This document shows, in pieces, positions 9,447 through 17,981 of a stretch of DNA of 64,000 bases (within the stretch, counting starts at the first letter, position 1; the number at the start of each line of letters is the position of its first letter). The notes beneath the pieces are model-generated. The model did no database searches. It had not been told where the DNA came from and saw only the letters and a list, made by a program, of their open reading frames with translations. The stretch spans positions 47,644 through 111,643 of the forward strand of contig JAMPKV010000018.1 of NCBI GenBank assembly GCA_039962225.1. Direction: 5' to 3'. The DNA is from Microcoleus sp. AS-A8. Lineage in GTDB: Bacteria; Cyanobacteriota; Cyanobacteriia; Cyanobacteriales; Coleofasciculaceae. Made by a program: the position numbers and the translations under genes.

Positions 9447-10364
9447 ATGACCACTGCCGTAAACACCTTTCCCAGCATAGCCGTTCGCCTGATCAATGGC
9501 TTACTCTCGATCAAGCCGTTAGCCAACCTAGCGAAGCTGCAAGCTCGTAAGATGATGATTGAGCGAGCGGAGAAAATTGGAGTTCCCTGGCGGCAGCAAG
9601 TACAACAGTTACAGATGCACGACTGGGACAGTGAAATGGCTCAAGTCCAGAATACCCAGTTAAGTTATCCAGATTATTATCTGCGATCGTTTCATGGTTA
9701 TGACAAAGGAGACCTTTGTTGGGATGCAGCTTTTGAAGTAGAAGTGGCTGCTCAATCCGTCCATGCAGGGATTTGGCCTGAGGCTGGGGTGCAAGGAGAC
9801 TCTAAACTAAGACAGAGTTACCACAACATTATTAAAGAGAAAATCGCTATCCAGCCGCAAGACATTTTAGACTTGGGTTGCAGTGTAGGGATGAGTACGT
9901 TTGCTCTCCAAGATTTGTATCCCTCGGCAAGGATTACGGGTTTAGATTTGTCGCCTTACTTTTTGGCAGTTGCTAATTACAATTCTCGCCAACGCCATAG
10001 CAAGATTAACTGGAAACATGCTAGGGCTGAATCAACAGGTTTACCAGATGCTTCTTTCGATTTAGTCTCTACTTTCTTAGTGTTCCATGAACTTCCTCAA
10101 GAAGTCGCCCAGCAAATTTTGCGCGAGGTACGTCGCTTGCTGCGTCCGGGTGGTTATTTCACCTTGATGGATATGAATCCTAAGTCAGAAGCTTATGCAA
10201 AAATGCCACCTTACATTTTGACGTTACTCAAGAGTACTGAACCTTATATGGATGAGTATTTTGCGTTGAATCTTGAACAAGAACTGGTGAAGGCTGGTTT
10301 TGATTCACCGACGATTACTCCTAATAGTCCGCGTCATCGGACAGTTGTGGCACAGGCGAGGTAA
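9447..10364 (+). CDS. class I SAM-dependent methyltransferase
   Basis: A 305-residue protein with a Rossmann methyltransferase core after about 140 residues of extra N-terminal sequence. Motif I is ILDLGCSVGMSTF; the acidic residue of motif II is in ITGLDLSPYFLAVA; motif IV is DLVSTFLVFHELP; and LLRPGGYFTLMDM is the post-IV strand. The layout is like UbiE/Methyltransf_25 enzymes acting on small molecules. The substrate is not evident. No membrane segment. It stands alone, divergent from the aminopeptidase. The ATG start follows a weak AG-rich stretch. Confidence 0.85.
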   Translation: MTTAVNTFPSIAVRLINGLLSIKPLANLAKLQARKMMIERAEKIGVPWRQQVQQLQMHDWDSEMAQVQNTQLSYPDYYLRSFHGYDKGDLCWDAAFEVEVAAQSVHAGIWPEAGVQGDSKLRQSYHNIIKEKIAIQPQDILDLGCSVGMSTFALQDLYPSARITGLDLSPYFLAVANYNSRQRHSKINWKHARAESTGLPDASFDLVSTFLVFHELPQEVAQQILREVRRLLRPGGYFTLMDMNPKSEAYAKMPPYILTLLKSTEPYMDEYFALNLEQELVKAGFDSPTITPNSPRHRTVVAQAR

Positions 10365-10390
10365 TTTTCTGCCCGTTCGGTAGATCACAG

Positions 10391-10418
10391 GGAGGGCACG
10401 GCATTGCCGTGCCCCTAC
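10391..10418. repeat. GTAGGGGCACGGC-family hairpin
   Basis: GGGCACGGC and GCCGTGCCC are separated by a few bases (arms in 10394-10414), 27 bp after the methyltransferase stop. It can serve as a terminator for that gene. The right flank CCCCTAC is the family end seen at 6501-6510. Confidence 0.65.
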
Positions 10419-10419
10419 T

Positions 10420-10490
10420 TTATACCAATTCACTCAAATCCTGCTACAGAGGCTTTTCTTGTACCCCCCTTGATAAGGGGGGTACAACTG
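10420..10490. repeat. CCCCCC/GGGGGG dispersed palindromic element, copy 1
   Basis: The core (10459-10487) is TTGTACCCCCCTT, three bases, then the exact complement. The left flank (TTATACCAATT, then AAATCCTGCTACAGAGGCTTTTC) matches, in opposite orientation, the flank of the copy at 59583-59647 in the glutaminase remnant. The two share about 60 bp beyond the palindrome, so this is one element family and not two chance hairpins. Confidence 0.7.
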
Positions 10491-10757
10491 TAGCACTAGT
10501 GCAAGAAGGCAGAAGATCAGGAGGCAGTTCGCGTAGCGTTCTCCGTAGGAGTAGGCAGAAGGCAAGAAAGTTTGTACAGTAAGCTTTTTAACCTTTTTCA
10601 ACTGGACAGTTATTTACGCCACACTGTACTAGTTAATGAAATTAGTATTATTGAACTCGAATTGGACTTTGAACAAAAGTAAAGATGGTTCGCTATAAAC
10701 AAACGCGAAGAGTGAATGAATGTTATTTCTTTTCACTAACTTTGACGAATACTGAAT

Positions 10758-12986
10758 TTACTCCGGCTTATAAACTACCACAGGGACTCGTTTATAAGCC
10801 GGAGTACCACTTTCAGGGTCAATATCAGCTTTAAATAAAATATTAGCTTCTGGATAGAACATAAAAGCGGCTCCTTCCCGCATACCCCCTGCAATAATTT
10901 CAATATTATCTAAGATTCCAGCATCTCCTTTCACAGTTACCCGTTGATGTTCACTAAATCCTCCCCGATTGATATCATTGATATTCATCAAAATACAATG
11001 ACGGTGAGGCATTCCTCGATATTTATCTTGGGTGCGATAAACTACGGTATTATGTTGTCCATAACTTCTACCTGTCCCTAAAATTAGAATAATTCCAGGC
11101 ACATTTTCAGACAGACCAAAATCGCTTTTTGTGGGCAGGGATAATCTAGGTAGAGGGGTAACAAACATTTGCGCTTTCTGGGACGGCGTGGCAAATTTTG
11201 GTTCAGTAAAAATGCGCCCCTCTATGGTAAATTCCTCTTTCGTTTCATCAATCTTTTCGATCTGTTGATAGCCAGGAATCGTTTTAGTAATCAACTCCCG
11301 CACATAGTGAGTGTCTTGTAACTTTCGCCAGTTAATCGGCGTTTCTCCCAATAAGCGATGGGCTAACTCTGTCAGCAGTTCTACTTCCGAAACTAATTCT
11401 GCATTTGCCCCTTGTAAGTGACTCTTTCCTGGCTCATTTAAACGCACAAAATTATTACCCGATTCTGTGGTCGTCGGATGGGGATTTTCAAACCGATTGA
11501 AGACGGGAAGAATCAAGGTATTATGCTTTGCCAAACCGTGAAAATGTCCTAAATTCGGTTTCGTTGCTACATAAATAATCGTGTCAATCTGGGATAACGC
11601 TCTCTGGGCTTGGGTTAAATCGGGATTAGCGGCATATAAATTGCCTCCTAAACAAAAAAGAGTATCAATTTTCCCCTGGTCAGCCGCTTCAATCAAAGCA
11701 CGGGTATCATAACCTGGGGTGTCGCTGAGGGGATGCCCTAACAGTTGGGCAAGCGCTTGTTGAATCTCAGCGCGTAAATGCACCGTTACTCCCATTGAGC
11801 CAAAACCCTGAACATTGGAATGTCCCCGGATGGGCATCGTACCGGCTCCCAGTTTGCCCGCATTGCCTGTTAGGAGAGCCGTATTGGCAATACTGTGGAC
11901 ATTGTGCACCCCATTACGGTGTTGGGTGATGCCCATCGCCCAAGCAAACACCACCCGCCCGGATGTGCCGATCGCATAGGCGGCTTCTTCAATCTCTTCC
12001 TGGAATACGCCGCAAGTCGCCGTGATATCTGCCCAGGAGGTTTGAGCCGCATAGTCTAAGACCGCTTGGTATCCTTCTGTATAGGCTTGCAGGTAGTCTG
12101 TTTTCAGCAGATTTTGTTCAATCAGGGATTTTTGGATACCGACAAACAGGGCGACATCACTACCGGGAATCGGTTGGAGGTAGAGGGTGGAAATCTCCGA
12201 ACCCCCTTTGAGGAGGGATTTAATCGGAAAGGCAGGGGAGGCAAATTTGACTAAGCCGATTTCGAGTTGAGGGTTAATAATGATGATTTTGCCGCCTTTA
12301 TCCCGAATTTTGATTAATTCGTTCATCAGACGGGGATGGTTGGCGGGAGCGTTGGAACCGACTAAAACCACACAATCAGAGTGTTGCAGTCCCTCCAAGC
12401 TCACCATTGAGGTGCCTGAGCCGAAAACTTGCTTTAAACCCACGGTAGAAGGCGCATGGCAAAGATCGGAGCAGTCAGCGAGGTTATTGCTCCCTAACGC
12501 TCTGAACAGCAGTTGCAGCAGATAGGCGGCTTCGTTAGATGAGCGTCCGGAACTATAAGAGGCAATTCTTTCGGGAGATTGGCTTAGGGCTAATGTGGCG
12601 ATCGCATAGACTTCTTCCCAGCTAATTCTTTGATACTTGTCTGCTCCGGTGCGGTAGATGAGAGGATAACTCCATCTGCCTAGGCGATCGCATTGTTGCG
12701 AGTTGAGTTGTTGTAACTCATTAATCTTAAATTGACTGAAAAAATCGGGGGGGATGGCGGGTTGTAATTCGGCGGCGATCGCTTCGACACTTTTGGCACA
12801 GCGTTGTAAATATTCCCCCGCTTCATTGACAAAACCCCCTTTTTGTCCCCCCGTTCCCCAAGCACAGGACAAGCAGGCACTATGATGGTTTAGGGTTTGC
12901 CAGATGGATAATCCTTGGGGTGAGAGGGTTTGTTCTAACCAGTATTGCAGTACGGGTAAGCCCCCGCCGGTGGTCGGCTCAGACAT
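10758..12986 (-). CDS. molybdopterin-dependent oxidoreductase, YdeP/FdhF-like alpha subunit
   Basis: A 742-residue protein of the oxidoreductase alpha family related to E. coli YdeP and formate dehydrogenases. Near the N-terminus is CLSCAWGTGGQKGGF, a reduced Cys motif compared with the four-Cys [4Fe-4S] site of true FdhF. Further on are SYSSGRSSNEAAYLLQL, CSDLCHAPSTVGL, VGSNAPANHPRLM, MGITQHRNGVHN, GHSNVQGFGSMGV, and a C-terminal dinucleotide-binding domain (GRSYGQHNTVVYRTQDKYRG). The reaction is unknown for this branch. No signal peptide and no electron-transfer subunit nearby. It reads towards hisA's 3' side in the same direction but is separated from it by 73 bp. Confidence 0.87.
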   Translation of the reverse strand: MSEPTTGGGLPVLQYWLEQTLSPQGLSIWQTLNHHSACLSCAWGTGGQKGGFVNEAGEYLQRCAKSVEAIAAELQPAIPPDFFSQFKINELQQLNSQQCDRLGRWSYPLIYRTGADKYQRISWEEVYAIATLALSQSPERIASYSSGRSSNEAAYLLQLLFRALGSNNLADCSDLCHAPSTVGLKQVFGSGTSMVSLEGLQHSDCVVLVGSNAPANHPRLMNELIKIRDKGGKIIIINPQLEIGLVKFASPAFPIKSLLKGGSEISTLYLQPIPGSDVALFVGIQKSLIEQNLLKTDYLQAYTEGYQAVLDYAAQTSWADITATCGVFQEEIEEAAYAIGTSGRVVFAWAMGITQHRNGVHNVHSIANTALLTGNAGKLGAGTMPIRGHSNVQGFGSMGVTVHLRAEIQQALAQLLGHPLSDTPGYDTRALIEAADQGKIDTLFCLGGNLYAANPDLTQAQRALSQIDTIIYVATKPNLGHFHGLAKHNTLILPVFNRFENPHPTTTESGNNFVRLNEPGKSHLQGANAELVSEVELLTELAHRLLGETPINWRKLQDTHYVRELITKTIPGYQQIEKIDETKEEFTIEGRIFTEPKFATPSQKAQMFVTPLPRLSLPTKSDFGLSENVPGIILILGTGRSYGQHNTVVYRTQDKYRGMPHRHCILMNINDINRGGFSEHQRVTVKGDAGILDNIEIIAGGMREGAAFMFYPEANILFKADIDPESGTPAYKRVPVVVYKPE

Positions 12987-13059
12987 ATGATGTACTCCCC
13001 TGTTTTTGACCTGTTCCCCAAAAACCTAGCCATCCGCGCCATTTAGGAGACATCAAACC

Positions 13060-13833
13060 TCAGGCAAAGGTCGAAAATCCCAAATCAGGGGGAATATCCT
13101 GAAGGCGTCCCTGTCCCACAGCCTGAATCGCTTCTTTCAGGGAAACATCTCCAGTGTAAAGCGCACGACCGACAATGACCCCATTCACACCCAACGGTTC
13201 AAGCGCCAGCAGGCTCAACAAATCGGTAACTGAACTCACACCGCCAGAGGCAATAACGGGAATGGAGAGACTACGCGCCAGTTCTCTGAGGGCGTCTAGA
13301 TTGGGGCCACTCAACGTACCATCCCGATGAATGTCAGTATAAATAATTGCCGCCGCCCCCAACTGACTCATCTGGTGGGCAAGTTCGGTTGCCTTAACCT
13401 CGGACGTTTCTATCCAGCCACGGGTGGCAACTAAACCATTACGGGCATCAATCCCCACCATAATTTTCCCTGGAAACTCTTCGCACAGTCGCTGCACTAA
13501 CGGGCGATCTTCTACCGCCGCTGTGCCCAAAATCACTTGATGGACACCGAGATCGAGCAATTGTGCCACACCTGTGCGATCGCGCAAACCTCCCCCGACT
13601 TGCACCGGCACCGGTACCGCTTGGACAATAGCTGCAATGGTTTCCGTATTAACGGGATAACCCACTTTTGCCCCATCTAAATCAACAACGTGTAGGCGAG
13701 TGGCACCCTGATCAATCCATTGTTTGGCAACATCGGTCGGGTTATCGTTAAAGACTTGCGATCGGGCATAGTCTCCTTGATACAACCGCACACACCGACC
13801 TTCAAGCAAATCAATTGCTGGAATAACATCCAT
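13060..13833 (-). CDS. hisA: phosphoribosylformimino-AICAR-ribotide isomerase
   Basis: HisA carries out the fourth step of histidine synthesis, an Amadori rearrangement of ProFAR to PRFAR. The 257-residue TIM barrel begins [20 protein letters not shown] with the catalytic Asp in AIDL. The second catalytic Asp is in [14 protein letters not shown]. The phosphate loops are VGGGLRD and ASGGVSS, and the C-terminal [11 protein letters not shown] is typical. Full length. No other his gene is adjacent, as is common in cyanobacteria where his genes are scattered. Confidence 0.97.
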   Translation of the reverse strand: MDVIPAIDLLEGRCVRLYQGDYARSQVFNDNPTDVAKQWIDQGATRLHVVDLDGAKVGYPVNTETIAAIVQAVPVPVQVGGGLRDRTGVAQLLDLGVHQVILGTAAVEDRPLVQRLCEEFPGKIMVGIDARNGLVATRGWIETSEVKATELAHQMSQLGAAAIIYTDIHRDGTLSGPNLDALRELARSLSIPVIASGGVSSVTDLLSLLALEPLGVNGVIVGRALYTGDVSLKEAIQAVGQGRLQDIPPDLGFSTFA

Positions 13834-13984
13834 TTTTCATCATCCAACGAACCTTACAGCAGTTTTCAAGGGTATGAACCACAATCATAAAACCTAACCC
13901 CCAGCTCCTCATCCTCACTAAAGTCCTCACTAAAGCTCCGGCGGTCGCTCCGGTTCCCTACGAGGGAAGGGGAGACAATCAAAG

Positions 13985-14007
13985 CCTCTCTCCTGGTAGG
14001 AGAGAGG
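13985..14007. repeat. CCTCTCTCCT hairpin repeat upstream of hisA
   Basis: CCTCTCTCCT and its exact complement are 3 bases apart. It lies in a 281-bp gap with the word CCTCACTAAAGCTCCGGC (13925-13942), which also occurs at 59565-59582, so the gap is a repeat mosaic. The hairpin is positioned as a terminator for the transglutaminase gene (stop at 14115), although no T-run follows. Confidence 0.55.
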
Positions 14008-14114
14008 TTTGGAGAGAGGTCTGCCTGTGGTCTATTTATTTGAAAATCGCTCTACTTAGCTTAACCAAGAACGCGTTCAACCTACTTCGTGTAATTCTTA
14101 GGTAACAGCAACCC

Positions 14115-15797
14115 CTAAGTCCACTGAGGCGGCGACAATTCTTCGAGAATTTTGAACCGGACATGATTAATGGCGAGTTCACCAATCGAAGCATTTTCCT
14201 TATTCACAGGATCGCCTTCACTTTTGAGGGTTTCAAAGGGAATTCCTTTTGCCATCTCCATGTGATACCAGGCAAGGCCCATAAAAAAACGAGTCGGGTA
14301 AGGGCCACCTTCAACAGTGTCATCGGGATTCGATTCCATCGGCAACCAGCCGACTCCGGGGACATAAAATTCCATCCACACATGATTAAAGTCAGGTTCT
14401 AAGGGGATACCGAACTTGTCATTGTGGGCAGGGCACTTGTAACGACCCACGGTGCGACAGGCAATCCCATTCAACCTTCCTAGGGCTAGCAACAGACCCA
14501 AATACTCGCCGCAGGAACCAACACCGCGCTCTAAAACAATATCTGGAGTATCGATGTGAGGTTTAATGCCGTAGGAGAGTTTGTCATAGACATAGTTGCG
14601 AATATTGTAAACTTTCCGCAGGAGATTTGTTTCTCGACCAATGGCTTCACGAGCGGCGCGACGAATGCTCTCTGTGTCCATCGCTAACTGATCATTATCC
14701 ACCAGATAGCGAGTGTCAAAATCTGGAGATAAATCTGGTAGCTTTTCCACTTCTCGTGGGGTGAGACGGTATTTAATGCTCCAGACTTCTAGAAGGGCTT
14801 TCCAACCGAAGAGATGTCGTTCACCGGGTTTGAGAGTATCGAATTTAAAAACAGCGACGCGCTGTCCATCCTGAACATCTTCGGTGAAAGGCATACCTAT
14901 CGGTTCAATTTTTCTGATCTTTTGTCGATCGGTTTCCGCCGGCAGGGCAATGCGCCATTCAACCTGTTGGAGTTCAACATCTTCGAGGGGGGCAAGTTCC
15001 TCGACGTAGGACATTTCGATCAAATAGCCATTGGAGAGGGCATAGTGGCGCTCGGCATTGTGGCTAAAGTAGAGGGGATGAATGAATGTGCGATCGCGAT
15101 ACTGTAATTCGTAATTGGGGTCAGCGTTGGGGTTATCGCGGATATACGGTTCCTCACCCCCATAGGCCACATAGAGAATATCTTGACCCGTCTCAGGATC
15201 GGTGTAAAAGGCTAAACCGGTCGGGTTTGCAAAGGGAGTGAGTACACTAAAGTGTATTTCGCCTGTTGCGCGATCGAGACAGTAAACCGTCTGTTCCTCG
15301 GCATCTGAAACCCAAAGTTCCTCGCCTCGGAGCGTAATATGCTCAACCCCAACGCCTGGAGCATATAACCGGGTAATCTCACGTCCTGTATCGCGGTTGT
15401 AAATGAAAATATACCCAGATCTTTGGCTGGTGATATAGATTGTTGCATCCCGAACCGCAATTCCATTAGCCGTGTAAGGCAACGTAACAAAGTGCTGGAG
15501 ACTTAAATCACCCTTGAGCTGGCAAAAGTAAACACTATTATCCAAGGTCAACCACAGGGTTTCTCCAGCAAGGGCTAGTCCAGAAGCGCCCACCCAATCT
15601 AACTCGCGACTGGAGTTCAAAATTGTTGAGCTATCGCTTTTCGGATCAATTTGTAGCAGATAGCCGTTTGTGGCATCAATGGCAAACAGAGTTTCTCCCG
15701 AAAAGGCGATGCCCTGCAAGGCGGCTGCCCCAATGGGTCTAATGGTGGCGAAAGTTTTCTGTTTGGGTGGAACAGATGAAGCTGAGTCGGGAATCAT
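14115..15797 (-). CDS. beta-propeller plus transglutaminase-like domain protein
   Basis: A 560-residue protein. The first 260 residues look like a six-bladed propeller of the NHL/SMP-30 type (GIAFSGETLFAIDATNGYLLQID, GVEHITLRGEELWVSDAEEQTVYCLD). The C-terminal half is a transglutaminase/cysteine-protease fold with a catalytic Cys near 427 (RGVGSCGEYLGLLLAL), His near 472 (FNHVWMEFYV) and an acidic residue in MESNPDD. It probably cleaves or crosslinks peptides; the propeller may bind the partner. No signal peptide. Single gene. The fusion is unusual to me, but I cannot say how widely it occurs. Confidence 0.8.
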   Translation of the reverse strand: MIPDSASSVPPKQKTFATIRPIGAAALQGIAFSGETLFAIDATNGYLLQIDPKSDSSTILNSSRELDWVGASGLALAGETLWLTLDNSVYFCQLKGDLSLQHFVTLPYTANGIAVRDATIYITSQRSGYIFIYNRDTGREITRLYAPGVGVEHITLRGEELWVSDAEEQTVYCLDRATGEIHFSVLTPFANPTGLAFYTDPETGQDILYVAYGGEEPYIRDNPNADPNYELQYRDRTFIHPLYFSHNAERHYALSNGYLIEMSYVEELAPLEDVELQQVEWRIALPAETDRQKIRKIEPIGMPFTEDVQDGQRVAVFKFDTLKPGERHLFGWKALLEVWSIKYRLTPREVEKLPDLSPDFDTRYLVDNDQLAMDTESIRRAAREAIGRETNLLRKVYNIRNYVYDKLSYGIKPHIDTPDIVLERGVGSCGEYLGLLLALGRLNGIACRTVGRYKCPAHNDKFGIPLEPDFNHVWMEFYVPGVGWLPMESNPDDTVEGGPYPTRFFMGLAWYHMEMAKGIPFETLKSEGDPVNKENASIGELAINHVRFKILEELSPPQWT

Positions 15798-15997
15798 AGT
15801 TAATCCAAATGAAGATTTAAATAAGAAATCAAGGTTGCGGATGCCTTTAATGCCTCAAGTGATAACAATTGGAACTAAGGCAGATACGGGTCTTAGAACC
15901 TGATTATTATAGATTTGCTACCGAGGTATTGGAACTTAGGCATCAGTTCTGCCATCTTGGAATAAAAACCTGTCGGTCTACCACAACTCCTTCTACC

Positions 15998-16798
15998 ATG
16001 GCTTGGTTCACACACACCTCACGCTTCACCCTGCTGGCTTTAGCTTTAACGCTAGGCACGCCCTTCCCTATCTCAGCTCAGCCAACGAATTCTTCATCCC
16101 TTGGCAGCCAACTCGAAAGTTCCTTCCGTGTACCGAGTCGAGGGCTTCCCGATAATCGGCAAGGTGGAGCAAGCCGGGGACCCTGCTTTACGGACGAACG
16201 GAAACTGACGGCGTTGGTTCCAGTTGCCGGAGGCGAGACGACGGCTGAGTATCCGACCGTTTTTTGGTACATGCCTAGGATGTCTGCTCTGGCAAAAGGT
16301 GACCAGGGAGCAGCACCAGCACCGGAATTGGAGTTTACCCTGAGAGATGCCAACGAGCAAAAGATTTACTCCGCCAAGTATCCTTTGCCCAAGTCTAACG
16401 ATGGGAGTGTAGGCACCCCCGGCATTATGAGCTTAAGGTTAGCGAGTCCCTATTCCCTGAAAGTGGGTCAAGAGTATAAGTGGCAGTTAAGGGTGATGTG
16501 CGATGCTCAAGATCCAAGTGGGGGAGAGACTCAGATTGCTGAAGGGATCATCAAGCGAGTTGCACAAGACCCAGATCTCGAACGTCGCGTTCAGCAGGCT
16601 GCTCCCGAAGAACGTATTATTCTCTATGCAAAAGCTAATCGTTGGTACGAGATGCTGGCTAATCTAGTCGCACTACGACGCAATCGACCCAACGACCCAT
16701 CTGTGACAGATGCCTGGAACAAGCTGTTTGCTGTAGTGAACTTAAATGATGTTTCTATACAATCTAGGTCTCAGGGTACCAGAAACACCAATAACTAA
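15998..16798 (+). CDS. exported DUF928 protein, copy 1
   Basis: I chose the ATG at 15998 because it opens a clean signal peptide (MAWFTHTSRFTLLALALTLG, cleavage after ISAQ). An upstream in-frame start at 15869 would put 43 polar residues in front. The mature protein has the DUF928 pattern: LTALVPVAGGETTAEYPTVFWYMP, a beta domain ending in a GTPGIMSLRL segment, YKWQLRVMCD, and a helical ERIILYAKANRWYEMLANL tail. DUF928 proteins are cyanobacterial, usually exported, and often found near CHAT genes, as here (CHAT gene at 21442). The function is unknown. A paralogue follows 21 bp later. Confidence 0.85.
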   Translation: MAWFTHTSRFTLLALALTLGTPFPISAQPTNSSSLGSQLESSFRVPSRGLPDNRQGGASRGPCFTDERKLTALVPVAGGETTAEYPTVFWYMPRMSALAKGDQGAAPAPELEFTLRDANEQKIYSAKYPLPKSNDGSVGTPGIMSLRLASPYSLKVGQEYKWQLRVMCDAQDPSGGETQIAEGIIKRVAQDPDLERRVQQAAPEERIILYAKANRWYEMLANLVALRRNRPNDPSVTDAWNKLFAVVNLNDVSIQSRSQGTRNTNN

Positions 16799-16819
16799 AA
16801 TTAACAACCCACAACTGTC

Positions 16820-17644
16820 ATGGCACAGATACGGTTCCGTTTTTCCAAAGGCTCCTTGGCCGTTTCTCTGAAATTGGCCATGCTTATGGGAGTTTTCCTG
16901 CTCGTACAGACTCCGCAAACCCTTTTCGCTCAAGGGATACCTAGACGTTGGGAAGCCAAGCAGTATAAACCTCCCAGGGGCATTGGTGCACCGATGCGTA
17001 CAGAAGGAGGGGGAACACGTTCTGGTGGCTCAGCTAACAGTCGTTGTCCGATAGTGGGTAAACCTCTAACCGCCTTAGTCCCTGGCGATCGCTTTGGGGT
17101 AACGGTTGCTCCCTATCCCACATTCTTTGTTTATATGCCGGCTGTATCACCCCAGGCATCGCCTTTATTGGTGGAGTTTGAGTTACAAGATAACAGCGGT
17201 GATTCTGTTTATAAATCCATTTTCAAGACCAGTGGCAAGCCCGGTATTCTGACGCTGACGCTACCGACGCAAGCCGGATTACCACCTTTAAGGGTGGGTG
17301 AGGATTACAACTGGTCATTCACGATCATTTGTCAACCGGATGAGCGATCGCGAGATATTACGGTAGAAGGATGGGTGAGACGGGTAGAACCTAATGCCAC
17401 GCTTAATAATAAGCTCAAGCAGGCATCACCTCAACAGCAAGTACAGTTATATGCCGAAGCGGAGATTTGGCAGGATGCCTTAGCTACTCTAGTTCAACTG
17501 CGTCGTAACTATCCCAACGATGCGGCAATAGCAGCCAATTGGGAGAGACTTTTGAGTGCGGCAGGTCTAAACAATATCGCTCAAGAGTCAGTGGTGGTCA
17601 TTCCAGCGACAGGGGGAGATCGATTCGTATCCTCTCAACCCTAA
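16820..17644 (+). CDS. exported DUF928 protein, copy 2
   Basis: A 274-residue paralogue of the preceding gene. It has a signal peptide (to about TLFAQ, residue 38), a Gly/Ser/Arg-rich linker, then CPIVGKPLTALVPGDRFG, YPTFFVYMP, YNWSFTIICQPD and the helical QLYAEAEIWQDALATLVQLRR end. The shared order of motifs and the 21-bp gap point to tandem duplication and co-transcription. A single conserved Cys near the start of the domain and one in ICQP may form a disulphide, as in copy 1. Function unknown. Confidence 0.85.
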   Translation: MAQIRFRFSKGSLAVSLKLAMLMGVFLLVQTPQTLFAQGIPRRWEAKQYKPPRGIGAPMRTEGGGTRSGGSANSRCPIVGKPLTALVPGDRFGVTVAPYPTFFVYMPAVSPQASPLLVEFELQDNSGDSVYKSIFKTSGKPGILTLTLPTQAGLPPLRVGEDYNWSFTIICQPDERSRDITVEGWVRRVEPNATLNNKLKQASPQQQVQLYAEAEIWQDALATLVQLRRNYPNDAAIAANWERLLSAAGLNNIAQESVVVIPATGGDRFVSSQP

Positions 17645-17698
17645 GGGGATTACTCCAAGTAGGGTGCGTCGGAGCGCACCCTAGCAGCTTTCTACAAT

Positions 17699-17959
17699 TC
17701 AAGTTATCTGAAGCCCTATATCGAATGTCCCTACGTAGCCTTGTGCATCTTGGGTTAGCTGGAGCATGAGTTGCTCACCACCCTCTCGAAAGATGCCATC
17801 TCGATCATTTCTCTGAGCGCGCTGTCCCTTAGCGGCATAGGGGGCTTGCGCGTGAATTTGAGCCGTGAGGGAATCCTCGAAGTAAAGCTGCGAGATCGCA
17901 TCGCTCATGGGGTCTCTTGCCAAAGTCGAATTGATCTCCTCGTATGAGCTTTGAGACAT
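17699..17959 (-). CDS. small hypothetical protein, 86 residues
   Basis: An acidic, soluble protein with no membrane segment or motif that I recognise. It begins 22 bp after the hydrolase stop in the same direction, so it is probably second in a two-gene operon. The ending VGTFDIGLQIT looks like a beta strand of a folded domain and the composition is protein-like. No strong ribosome-binding site is visible. Confidence 0.5.
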   Translation of the reverse strand: MSQSSYEEINSTLARDPMSDAISQLYFEDSLTAQIHAQAPYAAKGQRAQRNDRDGIFREGGEQLMLQLTQDAQGYVGTFDIGLQIT

Positions 17960-17981
17960 TCAATTCACAATTCTTGAAGGG

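Larger units (their letters stand above)
10365..10757. other. repeat-rich intergenic region between convergent genes
   Basis: No gene seen. It holds a GGGCACGGC hairpin, a CCCCCCTTgatAAGGGGGG element (both listed separately) and GGCAGAAG words (10505-10565) of the STRR type. It also holds a GTTCGCGTAGCGTTCTCCGT word (10528-10547) of a kind I recognise as common in cyanobacterial spacers. The remainder, to the oxidoreductase stop at 10758, is AT-rich with no feature I can name. Confidence 0.5.

Noticed and set aside
10758..12986. Selenocysteine-type formate dehydrogenase FdhF
   Set aside because: No in-frame TGA, a reduced N-terminal Cys motif and YdeP-like signatures; no formate hydrogenlyase or electron-transfer partners nearby.
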